Origin: Desulfobulbaceae bacterium | GTDB taxonomy: Bacteria > Desulfobacterota > Desulfobulbia > Desulfobulbales > Desulfobulbaceae | Reading direction: 5' to 3' | Length of the DNA stretch: 10,382 nucleotides | NCBI GenBank assembly: GCA_027011235.1 | Contig: JALVAI010000137.1 | Location: 1 to 10,382 of the forward strand | Shown: in pieces, positions 1 through 7,063 of the stretch | How positions within the stretch are numbered: the first letter of the stretch is position 1 | Layout of the letters: each line of letters starts with the position of its first letter | Made by a program: the position numbers and the translations under genes | The notes under the pieces: generated by a model | What the model was told of the DNA's origin: nothing | The model's input: only the letters and a program-made list of their open reading frames with translations | The model's database searches: none

Positions 1-177
1 GGCCTGCAGGGTTTCAATCTGTTTCTGCAGTTCATCCTGGGCGACAAGTTTTTGCTGCGCCTCGTTTACCTGGTTGGTGAGTTTTTCGTTTTCCTCTTTG
101 AGAGAGGTGAGGGAGGCCTGCAGGGTTTCAATCTGTTTCTGCAGTTCATCCTGGGCGACAAGTTTTTGCTGCGCCTC
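1..177 (-). repeat. 114-bp tandem repeat inside the coiled-coil gene
   Basis: Bases 1-63 and 115-177 are identical, giving a period of 114 bp, or 38 codons, in frame. The next 18 bases to the right of each copy (64-81 and 178-195) still match at 13 positions, so a perfect recent duplication sits on an older, decayed one. In protein terms a unit begins EAQQKLVAQDELQKQIETLQ and continues through residue 694 before restarting. The second unit is cut by the window edge, so the copy number is unknown. More distant relatives appear in the same protein, for example around 541-600 (core SQQLVAAQNELASL). Confidence 0.9.
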
Positions 178-2145
178 ATCTAACTGGCTGGTCAGGTCTG
201 CCTTGGCCTTTTCAAGGGCGGCAACAGTTTCATTTAGTGTCGCAATCTGGGGTTCCAGTTCGCCCAGCTTTGTCTGGGTTTCCGTTACCTGTGCTGTTAA
301 CTGTTTTTTCTCTTCTTCGAGTGTCGATACCGAATTCTGTAAGGTTTCAAGCTGGGTTTGCAGATCCGTCATTGCGGCTGTTTTCTGGTCAATCAGGGCC
401 TGTAATTCAGTAATTTTCTTTTCAGCTTCAGCAAGTGCAGTTTCTTTTTCCTGCAATGCAGTCTTGAGCGGTTCAATTTCCTGGATATTTGTCTGCAGGG
501 CGGCAAATTTCTGCTGGACCGCGGTTTCCTGCTCTTTAAGGGAGGCTAATTCATTTTGGGCGGCAACAAGTTGTTGGGAGGTTTGATCCAGTTCGTTTTT
601 CAGTTGGTTTATTTCTGCCTCGGCCTTGGCCAACGCTTCGGTCTTGGCAGTCAGGTTCTGTTGCAGTTCATCACGCTCGGCAATGGTCTTGGCCAGTTCT
701 TCTCTGGTTTTGGCCAAGTCGGTTTTTGTCTGTTCAAGGGAACCGGTAAGATCGGTGATGGTGGCGTTTGCCTTTTCCAGCTTCTCTTTGAGAGAGGCTA
801 TTTCATTTTTCAAAACCTCTGTTGACTCGGTCATCGAGGCCAGGTCCCTGACCATCTGCTGCCGCTCTGCCAGCTCTTTATTCTGTTCTTCCTGCAGTTG
901 GGCAAGTTGACTGCGTAGTTCAACGACTACCTTTTCGCTTTCCGCAAGTGCGGCCGTTTTGTCAGCAAGTTCCTGCTTGATCTTGGCACACTGTTGTTGC
1001 AGGGCCTCATCAACATCAGGTTGTGCAGCCAGTTCCTTTTTGATTGCAGCCAGCTCTTCTTTGGCTTGGGCCAGTTCTGTCTCTTTCTCCTTGAGCTTTT
1101 GTTCCAGGTCACTGATCTGACGGGCAGACGGTGCCAGCAGCTGGTCTTTCTGCTGTCCATAACGAAGCATGGCCTCGGCTTTGAGGTTCGCCTTTTTCAG
1201 GCTTTCCCTTGCCAGGGCCAGCTGGGAGACGGTATCTGTTAGCCGGGCTTTCAGATCACCAAGTTGCGTTGACTGTTGCTGAACCAAGGCGCTGAGCCGT
1301 TGTAGTTCATTGTCTTTTTCCTGCTGGATTTTGGCCTCGCTGGCCAGTTTCATCCGGGCGTCGGCAAGGGCATCTTTCAATTCCTTGTTGGCCTTGTTTG
1401 CCGCGGTCAGCTCGGAGTTGCACTTCTCTACCTGTTCGCTCAGGGCGGTGATGTGTTCCTTGGCTGTTCCGGCAAGATCCTTGTTCTTTGTTTCGATGGC
1501 GGCAAGGGTCTGGTTAAGTTGTTGATTAGCGGTGGATAATTTGAGATTTTCCTCTTTCAGGGCGCTGTTTTCAGCAAGGAGCTCGTTAAGTTTGTTTTGG
1601 GCAAGGGTATTCTGCTGCAGAAGTTTTTGATATTTTGCAGCCAGAATGTCTTGGCTTTCGATCAGTTGCTGGATGCGTACCTCTGCCTCATTAACTTTTT
1701 TTTCCACCGGTTTGGCCGGTTGTTTGACAGCCTTGTCCTGCTTACCTTCAGGCGTGCTGGCCTTGCCTTTTTTTCCTTGCAGCCGGCCCTGGCAATCCCG
1801 GAGTTCTTTTTGGAGAATTTTCTTTTCCTTGAGAGTTTCCTTGAGCCTGTCCATGACTTCCGTGGACGGCATGGTGATAAGCATTTGGTTTTTCTCACGT
1901 TCAAGGAGTTGAATTTGTTTTTGCAGGGCATCGTTTTTCGCCTGCAGGGCGGCCAACTGTTGCTGGTATTCCTGAGACTGGTGCTGCCACTCTTCCATGT
2001 TGACCAGTTTGTTGGCCGCAACACCCTCATGCTCGTTAAGGGGATGATGTTTTTTGATGCTGGAATAGATCAACGCCAAGGCGACATAAATGATCAATCC
2101 AATGGCTGCCAGGATAATCGCTTTTTTTGTCAATTTGAGTTTCAT
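1..2145 (-). CDS. Membrane-anchored long coiled-coil protein (partial, C-terminus off the left edge)
   Basis: An uninterrupted minus-strand frame of 715 codons runs from an ATG at 2145 to the window edge; no stop is seen, so the C-terminus is missing. The N-terminus has basic residues (KLKLTKK), then one hydrophobic helix at about residues 8-29, which suggests an inner-membrane anchor with the rest in the periplasm (inferred topology). From about residue 45 onward it is rich in Glu, Gln, Leu, Ala, Lys and Thr in heptad-like order, with almost no Trp or Pro after the first 60 residues, as expected of a long coiled coil. A basic, Pro-containing break lies near residues 112-138. Residues 657-677 are repeated exactly at 695-715. 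No Shine-Dalgarno sequence is obvious before the ATG. It starts 38 bases after glgB and probably shares its transcript. I recognise no family; similarity to SMC or myosin would be compositional only. A C-terminal domain such as OmpA-like or LysM could lie outside the window. Confidence 0.85.
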   Translation of the reverse strand, partial: MKLKLTKKAIILAAIGLIIYVALALIYSSIKKHHPLNEHEGVAANKLVNMEEWQHQSQEYQQQLAALQAKNDALQKQIQLLEREKNQMLITMPSTEVMDRLKETLKEKKILQKELRDCQGRLQGKKGKASTPEGKQDKAVKQPAKPVEKKVNEAEVRIQQLIESQDILAAKYQKLLQQNTLAQNKLNELLAENSALKEENLKLSTANQQLNQTLAAIETKNKDLAGTAKEHITALSEQVEKCNSELTAANKANKELKDALADARMKLASEAKIQQEKDNELQRLSALVQQQSTQLGDLKARLTDTVSQLALARESLKKANLKAEAMLRYGQQKDQLLAPSARQISDLEQKLKEKETELAQAKEELAAIKKELAAQPDVDEALQQQCAKIKQELADKTAALAESEKVVVELRSQLAQLQEEQNKELAERQQMVRDLASMTESTEVLKNEIASLKEKLEKANATITDLTGSLEQTKTDLAKTREELAKTIAERDELQQNLTAKTEALAKAEAEINQLKNELDQTSQQLVAAQNELASLKEQETAVQQKFAALQTNIQEIEPLKTALQEKETALAEAEKKITELQALIDQKTAAMTDLQTQLETLQNSVSTLEEEKKQLTAQVTETQTKLGELEPQIATLNETVAALEKAKADLTSQLDEAQQKLVAQDELQKQIETLQASLTSLKEENEKLTNQVNEAQQKLVAQDELQKQIETLQA

Positions 2146-2183
2146 AATGCAGAATTTAAGTAGAGGTTGCGTTTGAAAATGGT

Positions 2184-4130
2184 TTACAACATATTTTGTT
2201 TGCTTGAGGGTTTGAGTAATATAGTTGCCAGTGGCGGCAGTGTCAACTCAAGGGAACAGGGCAACCCATGGGCTGGTTCCCCTGTGGAGAACAACTCTCC
2301 TCCTGGGTGGACACCGCTGCCGCCGTAAATTTCCAGATCTGAATTGATAAGGATGGTAAACCCGCTCTCGACAGGTACTCCCACACGATAATGATTGCGG
2401 ACAACCGGGGTGAAATTACAGATGATGATGAGAAAATCATTCCTGTCCGTCGCAAAACGCATAAAAGAGAGTACGGAATTTTCAGCATCGTTTGCATCTA
2501 TCCAGTCAAAGCCATCCCAACTGAAATCCTGTTCAAAAAGGGCCGGCTCGTCACGATAGACAAGGTTTAAGTCGCGAACATAGCGCTTCAGTCCGGCATG
2601 CATGGGGTCCTTGAGCGCCTCCCACTCCAGGCCCCGGTCATGGTTCCACTCCTGCCATTGGCCGAAATCATTGCCCATGAACAGGAGTTTTTTCCCGCAA
2701 TACGACCACATGAATCCGTAATAGGCCCGCAGGTTGGCAAATTTCTGCCATTTATCTCCGGGCATCTTGCCCAGCATGGACCCCTTGCCGTGGACGACCT
2801 CGTCATGGGACAGGGGCAGAACAAAATTTTCATGGAAGGCGTACAGCATGCCAAAGGTGAGCTGGTTGTGATGAAAATGCCGATGGATAGGATCCTTTTG
2901 CATGTAGCTTAAGGTGTCGTGCATCCAGCCCATGTTCCACTTGAGGCTGAAGCCGAGGCCGCCCACATAGGTAGGACGCGACACCATCGGCCAGGAGGTC
3001 GATTCTTCGGCAATGGTCAATATGCCCGGATAGGCCCCATGAACGACTTCATTGGTTTTCCGAAGAAAGGAGATGGCATCAAGGTTTTCCCGGCCGCCGT
3101 ATTTATTGGGAATCCATTCCCCGTCTTTTCTGGAATAATCCAGATAGAGCATGGAGGCCACCGCATCGACCCGCAGGCCGTCCACATGATATTTATCCAG
3201 CCAGAAAAGGGCGTTTGACAGCAGGAAGGACCGCACTTCATTGCGACCGTAATTAAAAATCATGGTGCCCCAGTCAGGGTGTTCACCCTGGTTGGGATGG
3301 GCGTGCGCATACAGGTGGGTGCCGTCGAACCAGTTGAGCCCGGCCTCATCCTTGGGAAAATGGGCGGGCACCCAGTCAAGAATGACACCAAGTCCATGCT
3401 GGTGGCACTGGTCGATAAAATACATACAGTCAGCCGGGGTTCCGAAGCGGCTGGTCGGCGCAAAAAATCCCAGGACCTGGTATCCCCAGGAGCCGTCAAA
3501 CGGATGCTCGGCTATGGGTAGCATCTCGATATGGGTATACCCCATCTCCAGGACATAGGGGATCAGGGTGTCGGCAAGTTCACGGTAGGAAAGATAGCGC
3601 TCACCCCACTTCTCGTCCGGAATTTTTTTCCAGGACCCCAGGTGTACTTCATAGATGGATAAAGGCCGGCTCAACCCCTGGCGTTGTTCCCGTTCTTCAA
3701 GCCACTGTTCATCCTGCCATTGGTAGGCGTCAAGGTTGACGACCACGGAACCGGTTCTCGGCCGCAGTTCCATGGCAAAGCCATAGGGATCGGATTTGTC
3801 GAATGATTGGCCGTCACCTGTGGTAACATGGTATTTATAGACGGAATATTCAGGAAGTCCAGGGATAAACAGGGTCCATATTCCACTGTCTGAAGAGTGC
3901 ATGGGATGGGCAGAGGGGTCCCATCCGTTGAAGTCACCTATCAGAGCGACCTGGCGGGCATTGGGCGCCCAGACTGCAAAGGAAACCCCGTCCTTTCCAT
4001 GCATCTGAACCAGGTGGGCGCCTAATTTTTCGTAGGCCCGGACATGGGTGCCTTCACCAATCAGGTATTTGTCAAAATCGCTCAGCCATTGGCTGGAGAC
4101 AGATTCGCTGGTGAAGGAATTTGGCAGCAT
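2184..4130 (-). CDS. glgB: 1,4-alpha-glucan (glycogen) branching enzyme, GH13
   Basis: This cytoplasmic enzyme cuts an alpha-1,4 glucan chain and rejoins it through an alpha-1,6 bond, making the branches of glycogen. From the ATG at 4130 the protein is 648 residues. A CBM48-type module comes first (about 45-135, with FAVWAPNA and GDFNGWD), then the GH13 barrel, then an all-beta C-terminal domain. The catalytic residues are visible: nucleophile Asp322 in DGLRVDA, acid/base Glu375 in TIAEES, and Asp443 in LSHDEVVHGKGSM. The length fits branching enzymes lacking the extra N-terminal N1 module of the 728-residue E. coli enzyme. An in-frame TTG at 4166, just after a stop, would add 12 residues; neither start has a clear ribosome-binding site, and I prefer the ATG. 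No glgA, glgC, glgP or glgX is present. The coiled-coil gene follows after 38 bases. Confidence 0.95.
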   Translation of the reverse strand: MLPNSFTSESVSSQWLSDFDKYLIGEGTHVRAYEKLGAHLVQMHGKDGVSFAVWAPNARQVALIGDFNGWDPSAHPMHSSDSGIWTLFIPGLPEYSVYKYHVTTGDGQSFDKSDPYGFAMELRPRTGSVVVNLDAYQWQDEQWLEEREQRQGLSRPLSIYEVHLGSWKKIPDEKWGERYLSYRELADTLIPYVLEMGYTHIEMLPIAEHPFDGSWGYQVLGFFAPTSRFGTPADCMYFIDQCHQHGLGVILDWVPAHFPKDEAGLNWFDGTHLYAHAHPNQGEHPDWGTMIFNYGRNEVRSFLLSNALFWLDKYHVDGLRVDAVASMLYLDYSRKDGEWIPNKYGGRENLDAISFLRKTNEVVHGAYPGILTIAEESTSWPMVSRPTYVGGLGFSLKWNMGWMHDTLSYMQKDPIHRHFHHNQLTFGMLYAFHENFVLPLSHDEVVHGKGSMLGKMPGDKWQKFANLRAYYGFMWSYCGKKLLFMGNDFGQWQEWNHDRGLEWEALKDPMHAGLKRYVRDLNLVYRDEPALFEQDFSWDGFDWIDANDAENSVLSFMRFATDRNDFLIIICNFTPVVRNHYRVGVPVESGFTILINSDLEIYGGSGVHPGGELFSTGEPAHGLPCSLELTLPPLATILLKPSSKQNML

Positions 4131-4262
4131 AGATGGAAAACCGGAAATAATAATGGAATGACACAATTACATAATGCCATATTTACTACCCTACGCAGGG
4201 AAAATTGTCATTGTTTTTTTCTGTAAACCGGCCACCTTCATCCAGGAAACATAAAGAGTTTT

Positions 4263-4280
4263 GTGCTGTTGATACAGTAC
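4263..4280. repeat. Short inverted repeat upstream of glgB
   Basis: The gap between the dehydrogenase stop and the glgB start (4131-4368) contains GTGCTGT-TGAT-ACAGTAC, 7-base arms with one mismatch around a 4-base centre. It lies about 130-150 bases upstream of the glgB ATG, so it could be an operator. No T-tract follows on either strand, which argues against a simple intrinsic terminator. The same gap has a 5-base hairpin GCCTG-CAT-CAGGC at 4335-4347 and a small CCCT-ACGC-AGGG dyad at 4190-4201. I see no convincing promoter hexamers and no gene here. Confidence 0.3.
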
Positions 4281-4368
4281 TCGAATGAAAAGGTATCGCT
4301 AATACAGAGAAATCAATGAAATGGACAGGGGGCAGCCTGCATCAGGCGGGTGGACCGGGTGGCGGTAG

Positions 4369-5541
4369 TTACAGGCAACGCTGTAAAATCTCTTCGATTC
4401 TTTCCCGGGTGTAGTCTGAAAGACGCCAGACCCTGGCAAGTCTGAGCGCGTTTTCCGCTATTGCCGGAATATCGGTTGCAGGAATGGAGACAGCCGATAA
4501 CGAGGTTGGACTATGGACCGAGTCGAACCATTTTTTCAGGGCCGTACAGGTTGCCAGGGCCTGCTGCTCTTCGGTCTGCAACTCTGCAATGGAATCGCCA
4601 AATACCCGTTTGCCGAGTTGGGCCACGCGCCCGGGACTGTGGCCGGAAAACCAGGCCAGCCAGCCGGGAATGATAATGGAGAGGCCTGCCCCATGGGGAA
4701 TATCATACAGGGCGCTCAGGGAATGCTCGATCATATGCATGGGAAAGCCGACCCGGCCCAGTCCGGCGGCGGTGAGTCCATTTAATGCCAGGGTGGCGGT
4801 CCACATCATATCCGCCCTGGCATTATAATCATCAGGCGTTTGCAGACAGCGGTTGCAGGCGTCCATGCTGTTTTCGATCAGTCCTTCCATCAACCGGTCC
4901 TGGACCGGAGTGGCCGGGTCCCGGGTGGTCATGTAAAATTCCAGAACATGGGAAATGGCATCGACCGCTCCATAGGCGGTATAATCGGCCGGCACGGTAA
5001 AGGTTATTTCCGGATCGAGAATAGAAACCCTGGGAAAGAGCCGTTTGTTGCCAAAGCCGAATTTCTCTCTGGTTTGTTCATTGGTGATGACCATGCCCGA
5101 GTTCATTTCCGACCCGGCGGCGGCAATGGTCAGCACCGTGGTCAGGGGCAGGTTTTTTTTTATGCTTTTTTTGCCGGTAAAAAACTTCCAGACGTCATGG
5201 TCGACAACAGCCCCGGCGCTGATCGCCTTGGCGCTGTCAATGACCGACCCGCCGCCAAGGGCGACAATGACGTCACAGCCATGTTTCCTGGCCTTTTTGA
5301 TACCGGAACGGACATGGTCCAGGGTTGGATTGGAGCGCACGCCGCCGTGTTCGATGACCGCGACCCCGGCCTCGGCAAGAGCGCGGGTAACCTGGTCGTA
5401 ACTTCCTGATTTTTTACAGCTTGTTTTTCCGTACACCAGCAGGGCCCGCTTACCCAGCCGGGCAGTTTCACTGCCGATTGCGGCAATGGTATTTTTCCCG
5501 AAAATTATTTTTGTCGGGTTGTGAAAGACAAAGTTTTGCAT
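4369..5541 (-). CDS. Iron-containing alcohol dehydrogenase (YqhD/BdhA-like)
   Basis: A 390-residue group III (Fe-dependent) alcohol dehydrogenase, a cytoplasmic enzyme that interconverts aldehydes or ketones and alcohols with NAD(P)H. The opening NFVFHNPTKIIFGK is the signature of the YqhD/butanol dehydrogenase subgroup. The nucleotide-binding GGGS is at 96-99 (ALGGGSVIDSAKAIS). Metal ligands are in place: Asp194 and His198 in GAVDAISHVLE, His269 in MHMIEH, and His283 in PHGAG. Spacing of the first two and the 14-residue gap between the last two match the family. The ATG at 5541 gives the canonical N-terminus, although its ribosome-binding site is weak. The segment at about 36-45 (YGKTSCKKSG), near the cofactor 2'-phosphate pocket, does not let me decide between NADH and NADPH. 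The substrate is unknown and no pathway partner is adjacent. A run of nine A on the coding strand falls at codons 128-130. Confidence 0.93.
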   Translation of the reverse strand: MQNFVFHNPTKIIFGKNTIAAIGSETARLGKRALLVYGKTSCKKSGSYDQVTRALAEAGVAVIEHGGVRSNPTLDHVRSGIKKARKHGCDVIVALGGGSVIDSAKAISAGAVVDHDVWKFFTGKKSIKKNLPLTTVLTIAAAGSEMNSGMVITNEQTREKFGFGNKRLFPRVSILDPEITFTVPADYTAYGAVDAISHVLEFYMTTRDPATPVQDRLMEGLIENSMDACNRCLQTPDDYNARADMMWTATLALNGLTAAGLGRVGFPMHMIEHSLSALYDIPHGAGLSIIIPGWLAWFSGHSPGRVAQLGKRVFGDSIAELQTEEQQALATCTALKKWFDSVHSPTSLSAVSIPATDIPAIAENALRLARVWRLSDYTRERIEEILQRCL

Positions 5542-5594
5542 GGTCGGAGCAGAGGTGGTGGCAAGATATTGACAATTTGGTTCGTCTGTTTGGC

Positions 5595-5625
5595 CAAGGG
5601 GTAAATATTATTCCGTAGCCCCTTG
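5595..5625 (-). terminator. Candidate hairpin after the DUF2062 gene
   Basis: Read on the minus strand, perfect 7-base arms CAAGGGG and CCCCTTG enclose a 17-base AT-rich loop. The hairpin begins one base after the TAA stop of the DUF2062 gene. It sits where the tsaD-rsmA-DUF2062 cluster should end and before the dehydrogenase, whose start is 53 bases further on. There is no U-tract after the stem and the loop is long, so intrinsic termination is doubtful. It could instead be a 3'-end processing structure or an operator for the dehydrogenase. Confidence 0.3.
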
Positions 5626-5626
5626 A

Positions 5627-6136
5627 TTAACGATTATTCAGCAAGTGTTTTTCCTTGCGTTTCTGCCTGATTTTTTCAAAAAAACGATAGCTGAGACAAT
5701 AGGTAATCACGGCAGTGGGTACTGCAAGGACCAGACCGCCGGTGAGCAGAACCAGGGCCGCATCCAGTCCCAGTTGACTAAGGGTGTGCAGGCTGTCGAC
5801 AATGCCCTGGTGCATGAGCATGTCAAGCATGGATTTCAGCCTGCTCCAGCTCAGCCGACCGGGGAAAAAACAGTCACCGATACGCCAGGCCAGCCAGTAC
5901 TGCAGGAAAAAGGTCATGGGGTTGCTGATAATAGTGGCAGCGATGATCGCGGCAATGGTATTGGCGCGGCATGCTATGGTGACGGCAATAATAATTATGG
6001 TGTGCAGCGGCAGGGTCGGAGTGATGCCGACAGCGGCGCCAATGGCCGCCCCCATGGCCAGGGAATGGGGTGAGCCCTGCAAACGTTTCAGGCGGACAAA
6101 ATAATATTTCGCCGTGCGGCGGATGTCCCATTTCAC
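5627..6136 (-). CDS. DUF2062 family membrane protein
   Basis: A 169-residue protein with the marks of the DUF2062 family (function unknown): a basic amphipathic N-terminus, a Gly/Ala-rich first membrane segment with a Pro-His end (about 25-56, GITPTLPLH), a second segment ending in a conserved-looking NPMTF (about 58-87), and a third helix near the C-terminus (about 124-153). The tail is strongly basic (KIRQKRKEKH), probably cytoplasmic. The start is GTG at 6136. No ATG or TTG lies in frame between it and the TGA that ends rsmA, and a GGA lies 9-11 bases before it. An ATG at 6131 is in another frame and does not give this protein. It follows rsmA by 48 bases in the same frame and is probably the last gene of the cluster. 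Family assignment is fairly sure; its role is not known. Confidence 0.85.
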   Translation of the reverse strand: MKWDIRRTAKYYFVRLKRLQGSPHSLAMGAAIGAAVGITPTLPLHTIIIIAVTIACRANTIAAIIAATIISNPMTFFLQYWLAWRIGDCFFPGRLSWSRLKSMLDMLMHQGIVDSLHTLSQLGLDAALVLLTGGLVLAVPTAVITYCLSYRFFEKIRQKRKEKHLLNNR

Positions 6137-6184
6137 GGCGTTTTTCCAGTGTTTTTGCAGCGTCTGATTCGGGAAAACCGGATT

Positions 6185-7054
6185 TCAGTCGATGGTGGGG
6201 GCGTGTTTTTCCAGAACATTGGCCAATCGGATAAAATCTTGTATTTCAAGTCGTTCCGCCCGAATTGTCGGCGAAATATTGCAGGAAAGGAGAATGTTGT
6301 TCAACTGCTCTTTTGACCGAAAAAAGTTTCCGGCTGCCAGGGCGTTGAGCAGGGTTTTCCTGCGCTGACCAAAGGCAGCGTTAACCACCTTTCGTAACGT
6401 GTTTGGGCAAAACCTGTCAAGTCTTTCAACACGTTCAGGAACAGGGAAGAACCGCAACCGCACCACGGCCGAGTCAACCTTGGGGCGGGGATGAAATTCC
6501 TCTGGCTTCACCCGCATCAGCATCTTGATGTCGGCGCAGCTTGCCAGCAAAACAGTTGGCACCCCGTATTCCCTGGTGCCTGGCCTGGCCATCAGGCGAT
6601 GCGCCACCTCTTTTTGCAGCATAATGACACCTTTTCTCATGAGATGGGCATTGGCAAAGAGGCGAAACAGAAAGGGGGTGGAGATGGAGTAGGGGAGATT
6701 GGCCACAAAAATAATCCTTCCACCTGATTCCGCGGCCAGTTGTTCAAAATCGGTTTGCAAAATATCCTGGTGGCGCAGATCCACGTTCTGTGGCAGGTCC
6801 TTTTGTTCCTCATGCATGCGGACAATGCCCGAGTCGGCCTCGATGCCGATGACCTTGCCTGCTGCCTGCGCAAGCGGTCTGGTCAAAGCGCCCAGGCCGA
6901 CGCCGACTTCAGCGACAATATCGTTTTTGTCGATATCGGCCAGTTGGACGATCCGTTCAGCAGTGTGGCGATGGACAAGGAAGTTCTGGCCCAGTTTTTT
7001 ATGGGGCGCCAGCTTTTGCCGCCGTAGGATATTTTTGGTTGAATATGCGTCCAT
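6185..7054 (-). CDS. rsmA: 16S rRNA (adenine1518-N6/adenine1519-N6)-dimethyltransferase
   Basis: RsmA (KsgA) uses S-adenosylmethionine to dimethylate two adjacent adenines in the 3'-terminal hairpin of 16S rRNA during late small-subunit assembly. The 289-residue protein has the family signature KKLGQNFL (19-26), SAM motif I EVGVGLGALT (49-58), the acidic IEAD that binds the SAM ribose (71-74), the catalytic NLPYSIST (119-126), then FHPRPKVDSAVV and the C-terminal FGQRRKTLLNAL (228-239). The length is close to the usual 270-290. The ATG at 7054 is preceded by AGGG four bases upstream. That ribosome-binding site overlaps the TAG of tsaD, and the genes are only 6 bases apart, so translational coupling is likely. 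KsgA-type enzymes are also the source of kasugamycin sensitivity (established knowledge). Confidence 0.96.
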   Translation of the reverse strand: MDAYSTKNILRRQKLAPHKKLGQNFLVHRHTAERIVQLADIDKNDIVAEVGVGLGALTRPLAQAAGKVIGIEADSGIVRMHEEQKDLPQNVDLRHQDILQTDFEQLAAESGGRIIFVANLPYSISTPFLFRLFANAHLMRKGVIMLQKEVAHRLMARPGTREYGVPTVLLASCADIKMLMRVKPEEFHPRPKVDSAVVRLRFFPVPERVERLDRFCPNTLRKVVNAAFGQRRKTLLNALAAGNFFRSKEQLNNILLSCNISPTIRAERLEIQDFIRLANVLEKHAPTID

Positions 7055-7063
7055 GGATCCCTA
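7055..7063 (-). promoter_or_regulatory. rsmA ribosome-binding site overlapping the tsaD stop codon
   Basis: On the minus strand the tsaD stop TAG is immediately followed by GGATCC and then the rsmA ATG. The purine-rich AGGGA therefore uses bases of the stop codon and lies 3-4 bases from the start. Ribosomes finishing tsaD would sit on the rsmA start region, a layout typical of coupled translation. It also supports 7054 as the rsmA start. Confidence 0.65.

Noticed and set aside
1..177. Direct repeats that could suggest a CRISPR-like array
   Set aside because: The repeats are in frame, have coding-compatible decay at the flanks, and the 51-bp intervals code for coiled coil; there are no unique spacers, palindromic repeat ends or cas genes.
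74..1525. Several plus-strand open frames of about 70-170 codons, rich in Ser, Phe, Cys and Val
   Set aside because: They lie opposite the coiled-coil gene. Its biased codons (few minus-strand stops, many GAA, CAG and AAA) produce open antisense frames of low complexity, with no ribosome-binding sites or recognisable protein features.
1597..2163. Plus-strand frame of 188 codons with Phe/Leu-rich translation
   Set aside because: It overlaps the coiled-coil N-terminus in antisense. The hydrophobic composition is simply the reverse complement of Lys/Glu/Gln codons, so it is not a real membrane protein.
4164..4166. TTG at 4166 as the glgB start, and TTG at 8086 as the tsaD start
   Set aside because: Both add short N-terminal tails without a ribosome-binding site. 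An ATG shortly downstream gives the family-typical N-terminus in tsaD and a sensible one in glgB.
4335..4347. GCCTG-CAT-CAGGC as the terminator of the dehydrogenase gene
   Set aside because: The stem is only five pairs and no T-tract follows on the minus strand.
4840..5409. Plus-strand frame of 189 codons opposite the dehydrogenase
   Set aside because: It is a shadow of the iron-containing alcohol dehydrogenase, whose motifs are intact on the minus strand.
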